A stretch of DNA of 64,000 bases from E44-bin88 sp050123275. Lineage in GTDB: Bacteria > Chloroflexota > Dehalococcoidia > Dehalococcoidales > BS750m-G39. Position 1 is the first letter of the stretch; each line of letters opens with the position of its first letter. The notes below the pieces were generated by a model. It was given only the letters and a program-made list of their open reading frames with translations, did no database searches and had not been told where the DNA came from. The position numbers and the translations under genes are program-made. The stretch is from positions 41,313 to 105,312 of the forward strand of contig JASFHK010000005.1 in the NCBI GenBank assembly GCA_050123275.1, read 5' to 3'. Shown here in pieces: positions 59,953 to 64,000 of this stretch.

Positions 59953-61272
59953 CTATTTAAGGCGCTTCTCCGCCGCCCGGGCGTGAGCCTCCAGCCCTTC
60001 GGCGCGGGCGATGGTAGCGGCGGCCCTGGCCAGCTTCTTGAGGGTGCCCCTGTCCACGTCGACGACGTTGATGAGCTTGATGAAGTCGAGTATGTTCAGC
60101 GGCGAGCTGAAGCGGGCGTTGGCGCTGGTGGGCAAAACGTGGCTGGGACCCGCCGTGTAGTCGCCCAGCACCACCGTCGAGTTTTCGCCGACGAAGATGC
60201 AGCCTGCGTTGCTGATGCGCTCGACGTAGTTTTCGGCGTCCTTGAGCATCAGCGAAAGGTGCTCCGGGGCGTAGAAATTAGCCAGCTCTATGGCTTCGTC
60301 GAGGCTGTCGACGACGGCAATCAGCCCCTGGTTCTTGATGGCCTCGGCGGCAATGTCGCGGCGCGCCAGATCCTTCATCTGTTGCTCCACCTTTTTGGAT
60401 ACCTCGGCGGCCAGCCCCACGGAGTCGGTGACCAGAATCGCCGCCGCCAGCGGGTCGTGTTCCGCCTGGGCCAGAATGTCGGCGGCGCAGTAAGCGGGGT
60501 CGGCGTATTCGTCGGCCACAATCAATACCTCGCTGGGGCCCGGCAGGCTGTCGATACCCACCGCGCCGTAAACCAGTTTCTTGGCCAGGACGACGAAGAT
60601 GTTGCCGGGGCCGCAGATTTTATCGACGCGGGGTATGGTCTCGGTGCCGTAGGCGAGGGCGGCGATGGCCTGAGCGCCGCCGATGGAGAAGATGCGGTCG
60701 ACGCCGGCGATGTCGGCGGCGACCAGCGTCGGCACCGGCACCGTGCCGTCGGCGCGGGGCGGGGTGGCTAAAATCACCTCTTTAACGCCGGCGATGCGGG
60801 CGGGTATGGCCGTCATCAGCACGGTGGAGGGATAGCTGGCGGTGCCGCCGGGAGCGTAGGCGCCGACGCGTTTCATGGGGCGCACCAGCTGCCCGAAGCC
60901 CTTCTTGGCGGCCAGGCTCCAGATAGCCTCTTTCTGTTTCTGGTGGAAAGAGCTGATGCGCTCGGCGGCGAACTTCAGTGCGCCCAGCAGCTCCTTGTCC
61001 ACCTCGACGTAGGCGCTCTTGATATCCTTCTTGCTTATTTCCAGCGAGCTGAGCTTGGCGCGGTCTATCCTCAAGGTATAGTTGAAGAGGGCGGCGTCGC
61101 CCATTTCGCGCACTTCGTCGATGATTTGCGCCACCGCTTCCTCCGGACTCATTTCGGCGCCGAACACCTCTTTTATGCGCTGCCTTAAAACGGGGGTGTC
61201 CAGGCTGAAATCGGCGCCCGGCTGGCGCTCCAGCAGCTCTCTGGCCGGTTCAAAGCCTTCGATAATTCTCAA
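59953..61272 (-). CDS. hisD: Histidinol dehydrogenase
   Basis: 439 residues. Motifs are PMKRVGAYAPGGTASYPSTVLM, KICGPGNIFVVLAKKLVYGAVGIDSLPGPSEVLI, AQAEHDPLAAAILVTDS, the catalytic FYAPEHLSLM (conserved Glu-His) and LPTSANARFSSPLN. It is the last enzyme of histidine synthesis. Its start is one base from hisG, so the two are co-translated. Confidence 0.97.
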   Translation of the reverse strand: MRIIEGFEPARELLERQPGADFSLDTPVLRQRIKEVFGAEMSPEEAVAQIIDEVREMGDAALFNYTLRIDRAKLSSLEISKKDIKSAYVEVDKELLGALKFAAERISSFHQKQKEAIWSLAAKKGFGQLVRPMKRVGAYAPGGTASYPSTVLMTAIPARIAGVKEVILATPPRADGTVPVPTLVAADIAGVDRIFSIGGAQAIAALAYGTETIPRVDKICGPGNIFVVLAKKLVYGAVGIDSLPGPSEVLIVADEYADPAYCAADILAQAEHDPLAAAILVTDSVGLAAEVSKKVEQQMKDLARRDIAAEAIKNQGLIAVVDSLDEAIELANFYAPEHLSLMLKDAENYVERISNAGCIFVGENSTVVLGDYTAGPSHVLPTSANARFSSPLNILDFIKLINVVDVDRGTLKKLARAAATIARAEGLEAHARAAEKRLK

Positions 61273-61273
61273 T

Positions 61274-62674
61274 TCATATCTCCTCGGCGGCTTTACGCAG
61301 GATTTGGGTGATGGACTCTATTCTCTTCTTTTTCAACGGGCTGGCCGTCCTCCGGGCGCTGCCGACGAGGCAGGCCGTGGATTCGAAGAGGGTGTCGATA
61401 ATCTTCAAATTATGCTGGGCGAGAGTGCGCCCGGTCTCGGTGTTCTCGATGAGCAGGTCGGCGTCCTCGGGGAGGAAGGCTTCGGTGGCGCCCCAGGTCG
61501 GGATGAGCCGGTAGCGGCTGAGGCGGTTTTCGCGGGCGTAGTTATCGGCGATGTTGATGTACTCCGAAGCCACCCGCAGCGGCAGCGACCGCTTCGCCTT
61601 CTTTAATCCCCGAATGTCGGCCACGTCCAGCTCCTGGCTGACCACAGCCACCACCCTTACCCAGCCTAATTTAAGGTCGGCCAGCTCTTTCACCGGGCTG
61701 GAGGGGAACTGGCAGAGGTGCTCGGTGAGCCAGTCCCGGCCCGTGATAGCCAGGTCGAAGTTGTCGTTGGCGACCTGTAGCGGCATGTCCTGGGGCCTGA
61801 TGACCTTGACGCTGACGCTCTCAAGGTCAATGCCGGGGCGGCGGTTGCCCTTCTCGGAAGGGTAATCGTCCAGGCCGATGCCCGCCTTGTCCAGCAGCTT
61901 GCGGGTGTGCGCCTGCTGGTGGCCGTCGGGCAGTGCCAGACGCACCGCGTCTTTATCCGTTTCGGCTTTAGCATAACCGACTGCTTTGGTTTCGGTGCGC
62001 TTTGCCGTTTTCGGCCCGGTCTTTTCGGGGCTTAACGCCGTCTCGATGGAGCCGACCGTTTTTTCCAGCCCCTGGCTCTTCCAGCGGCGGCGGTTGGCAA
62101 TCAAAAAGGCGCTGACGCCAAGGACGCGGCTTATCGGCGCCAGCTGGGAGAAGGGGAAGTCGTCGGCGCCGCCGCCGACCAGCGCCAGGTCGGCGCTCTC
62201 CGGCGGATAGACCTCGGCGCTTCCCCAGAGGGGAAAGACGCTGAAACGCTTTAGCTGCGTGTTAATGGCGAAGGACTCGGCCAGGTTGGGGTACTCGCTG
62301 GCGATGCGTATTCCCCCGGCGCGGTTTCTCATCGTTTCCAGCGTGTCGCCGGCGCTGGCGGCGTAGAGAGCGCCCTCGCCGTAGCGCAGGTTCTTCACCT
62401 TCATCAAGTCGCTGCTGGGGTATTTGGCGAGCAGCTCTTCAATCCAGTCCGAGCCGCAGATACCCAAATCGTAGTTACCGATGGCGACCTGGATGGGTAT
62501 GTCCTTTTCGTGGAAGACGCGCGCCGAAATATTGGGCGAGGTCTGCGATTCGATGTGGTAGAGGCGCGTTTGCTCGTGGTAGCCGTCCAGTCCCCACCCC
62601 GCCCTTTTAAGCAAAGCGGAGGTCTCGGCCAGCAGGCGGCCTTTGGGCAGGGCTATTTTGAGCTTGGCATTCAT
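61274..62674 (-). CDS. hisG: Tandem two-domain ATP phosphoribosyltransferase (HisG-HisG fusion)
   Basis: 466 residues, about twice the short-form HisG. Residues 1-215 and 243-466 are each HisG-like, joined by a Lys/Thr-rich linker (215-240). The first half keeps the ALPKGR motif (8-13) but its PRPP loop (164-175) is degenerate (VGGGADDFPF). The second half has a changed start motif (ALPDGH, 247-252) but an intact PRPP loop (ENTETGRTL, 410-418) and TGRDWL. Short-form HisG needs HisZ, encoded immediately upstream (ATGA overlap). It catalyses the first step, ATP with PRPP; the split suggests one composite active site per chain or a pseudo-heterodimer. Confidence 0.9.
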   Translation of the reverse strand: MNAKLKIALPKGRLLAETSALLKRAGWGLDGYHEQTRLYHIESQTSPNISARVFHEKDIPIQVAIGNYDLGICGSDWIEELLAKYPSSDLMKVKNLRYGEGALYAASAGDTLETMRNRAGGIRIASEYPNLAESFAINTQLKRFSVFPLWGSAEVYPPESADLALVGGGADDFPFSQLAPISRVLGVSAFLIANRRRWKSQGLEKTVGSIETALSPEKTGPKTAKRTETKAVGYAKAETDKDAVRLALPDGHQQAHTRKLLDKAGIGLDDYPSEKGNRRPGIDLESVSVKVIRPQDMPLQVANDNFDLAITGRDWLTEHLCQFPSSPVKELADLKLGWVRVVAVVSQELDVADIRGLKKAKRSLPLRVASEYINIADNYARENRLSRYRLIPTWGATEAFLPEDADLLIENTETGRTLAQHNLKIIDTLFESTACLVGSARRTASPLKKKRIESITQILRKAAEEI

Positions 62675-63891
62675 TTTAATAAATCCAGAAGCTCGTCGGC
62701 GTTCTTGGCCGTCCGGCGCTTTTTAGCCCGGTCGGTCAGCGTAAATTCCGATTGGCCGTTGATGTCCACCGTCCAGTCGAAGTCGGCCTCTTTTTGCCCC
62801 AGGTAGAACTCGGCGCGGTAGCCGGCGGCGTGCAGGCGGCGGGCGATTTCAAAGCCCTTCCGGGCTTTAGCCTTTTCCATCCTTATTAGAATTCGGGTAG
62901 GCGGTGGGGCGGCTAACGCTTTGGCGTCTATCAGCCCCATGAGCCGTTCCAGGTAGAGGGCAAAGCCGGAAGCGGGCACGTCCTTGCCGCCCAGCGAGGG
63001 AATCAGCGCGTCGTACCTACCGCCGCCGCCGATTTTCTCCCCGCCCTTGAAAACCTGGAAAATGAAACCGGTATAGTACTCGAAGCCGCGCCCCGAGGCG
63101 ATGTCGATGTGGTACCGGCAGCCCATCGCCTCCAGAAACTCGGCGATGAGGCGGCAGTTATCGATATAGGGCTTGCACTCGGGCAGGTCCTCGGCGAAAA
63201 GCTCTTTAAGCTTTTTGGAAAAGCCGGCGGGATTCCCTTTCAGTTCGAGCAGCGAGGTCAGCGTTTTTTCCAACTCGGGCCGCTTCAGCTTCAGCTTGTC
63301 CCGCGCCTTCGTGTCGCCGTCCAGTATCTGGTCGAACATGCGCGTCTGTTCCTCGGCGCTAAGGCCCATCCGTTTCAGCAGCGCTTTTATCAGCCCGGCG
63401 TGCGACAGCCGCAGCTCGATGCCCTCAATCTTCAGATCTCGCAATACCTCCAGCGCCAGCGTCACCAGCTCGATGTCGGCCAGCGGCGGTTTGGCGCCGA
63501 TAAGCTCCGCGCCGCACTGCCAGCGTTCCCTTGTCTTCTTGCCCGTAGCCTCGAACATGAAGACGTTGGCCACGTAGAAGAGCTTGGCCAGCTTTTCCTT
63601 GGCCATACAGTCGATATACAAACGGCTGATGGGAATGGTGCCGTCGGGTCTCAAGACCACCCTTTCCCCGCTCCAGCCGTCCCAGTCCAGGAAGGAATAG
63701 ACCTTGGAGAGCATGCCCGGGGTGAGCGTGCCCGTGGCGGTGAAAAGGTGGAGGTATTCCAGCGTGGGCGTCTTTACCTCCTGGTAGCCCCATTGCAGGC
63801 AGCACTGGCGGAAGGCGCTTTCGATGATGCGAAAACGCTCCATATCCTGTGGGGACAGGTCGCGGGTGCCTTTTGACCTCTGGATTTTCAT
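62671..63891 (-). CDS. hisZ: HisZ-like ATP phosphoribosyltransferase regulatory subunit (HisRS paralogue)
   Basis: 406 residues with a class II synthetase fold. Motif 2-like region LRPDGTIPISRLYID, then the histidine-loop-like CRYHIDIASGRGFEYYTGFIFQVF and motif 3 GGGGRYDALIPSLGG...ASGFALYLERL. It keeps a C-terminal anticodon-domain-like tail (RILIRMEKAKARKGFEIARRLHAAGYRAEFYLGQ) that many HisZ lack. Its position before hisG and coupling to it (ATGA) argue for HisZ; a true HisRS cannot be fully excluded. It should regulate and activate HisG. Confidence 0.85.
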   Translation of the reverse strand: MKIQRSKGTRDLSPQDMERFRIIESAFRQCCLQWGYQEVKTPTLEYLHLFTATGTLTPGMLSKVYSFLDWDGWSGERVVLRPDGTIPISRLYIDCMAKEKLAKLFYVANVFMFEATGKKTRERWQCGAELIGAKPPLADIELVTLALEVLRDLKIEGIELRLSHAGLIKALLKRMGLSAEEQTRMFDQILDGDTKARDKLKLKRPELEKTLTSLLELKGNPAGFSKKLKELFAEDLPECKPYIDNCRLIAEFLEAMGCRYHIDIASGRGFEYYTGFIFQVFKGGEKIGGGGRYDALIPSLGGKDVPASGFALYLERLMGLIDAKALAAPPPTRILIRMEKAKARKGFEIARRLHAAGYRAEFYLGQKEADFDWTVDINGQSEFTLTDRAKKRRTAKNADELLDLLK

Positions 63892-63900
63892 AGTTGGTAA

Positions 63901-63929
63901 ATTTTAGCACTACTACTCTAGCTATTCAA
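63901..63929 (-). promoter_or_regulatory. Promoter of the hisZ-hisG-hisD operon
   Basis: On the minus strand TTGAAT (63924-63929), 17 bases, TAAAAT (63901-63906). The start would lie within a few bases of the ATG at 63891, giving a very short or no leader. The remaining bases to 64000 hold no visible gene. Confidence 0.6.
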
Positions 63930-64000
63930 CCAGAGGGGGATTTATCGGTTGGTTTACCCATCCCCACTATGTCGGCGTACGTCATTTCTGACCCAGCCCA

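Overview
The window looks like a chromosomal segment of an anaerobic member of the Chloroflexota, most likely class Dehalococcoidia. This is inferred from gene content: bacterial ribosome-binding sites and sigma70-type promoters, a complete archaellum-type motility cluster of the kind reported in Chloroflexota, a molybdenum hydroxylase with an extra flavin module, and compact operons for branched-chain amino acids, histidine and purines. No rRNA, CRISPR array, transposase or integrase gene is visible.

Layout. (1) 1-3.0 kb: the end of a molybdopterin hydroxylase large subunit, then a FAD subunit carrying an inserted GltD-like oxidoreductase. (2) 3.0-14.0 kb: a probable genomic island with a divergent MarR regulator, a sigma70 promoter with a palindromic operator, an archaellin gene, arlD/E-like, arlG, arlF, arlH, arlI and arlJ genes, two extra envelope genes, a lipoprotein and tRNA-Lys(CTT). 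Decayed copies of the tRNA 3' end bracket it. (3) 14.1-24.2 kb: a 2,057-residue cysteine-rich surface protein, a subtilase, small membrane and lipoproteins, and a Sir2 deacetylase. (4) 24.3-36.7 kb: a J-domain protein, a PadR regulator, tandem DegV proteins, a six-gene minus-strand region in which five genes form a tight operon (two unknowns, radical SAM, thymidylate-synthase-like, B3/B4 domain), archease/RtcB, CysM and a LolA-like lipoprotein. (5) 36.8-49.0 kb: an ilvD-ilvB-ilvH-ilvC-leuA-leuC-(ATL)-(unknown)-leuD-leuB-cimA operon behind an apparent branched-chain leader-peptide attenuator. (6) 49.1-57.6 kb: rpiB, a YrdC/Sua5 gene, guaA, a CFI-box protein, a methyltransferase and purD-purE-purB-purC. 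(7) 57.6-63.9 kb: histidine genes in two units, hisZ-hisG-hisD and hisC-hisB; the second sits behind a tyrosine-codon attenuator.

How the genes work together. The ilv/leu/cimA genes cover valine and leucine synthesis and the citramalate route to isoleucine. The his genes cover several histidine steps, with a tandem two-domain HisG that probably works with HisZ. The pur genes and guaA serve purine synthesis. The arl genes should assemble a rotating or adhesive archaellum-type filament, and the two accessory genes behind arlJ are candidates for fitting it into a bacterial envelope.

The strongest second-look items are: the tRNA-bracketed archaellum island with its MarR-type control; the four-segment tyrosine attenuator before hisC; the fused HisG whose halves have lost complementary motifs; the molybdenum-hydroxylase FAD subunit interrupted by a GltD module; and several genes whose best start codon is not ATG, GTG or TTG.
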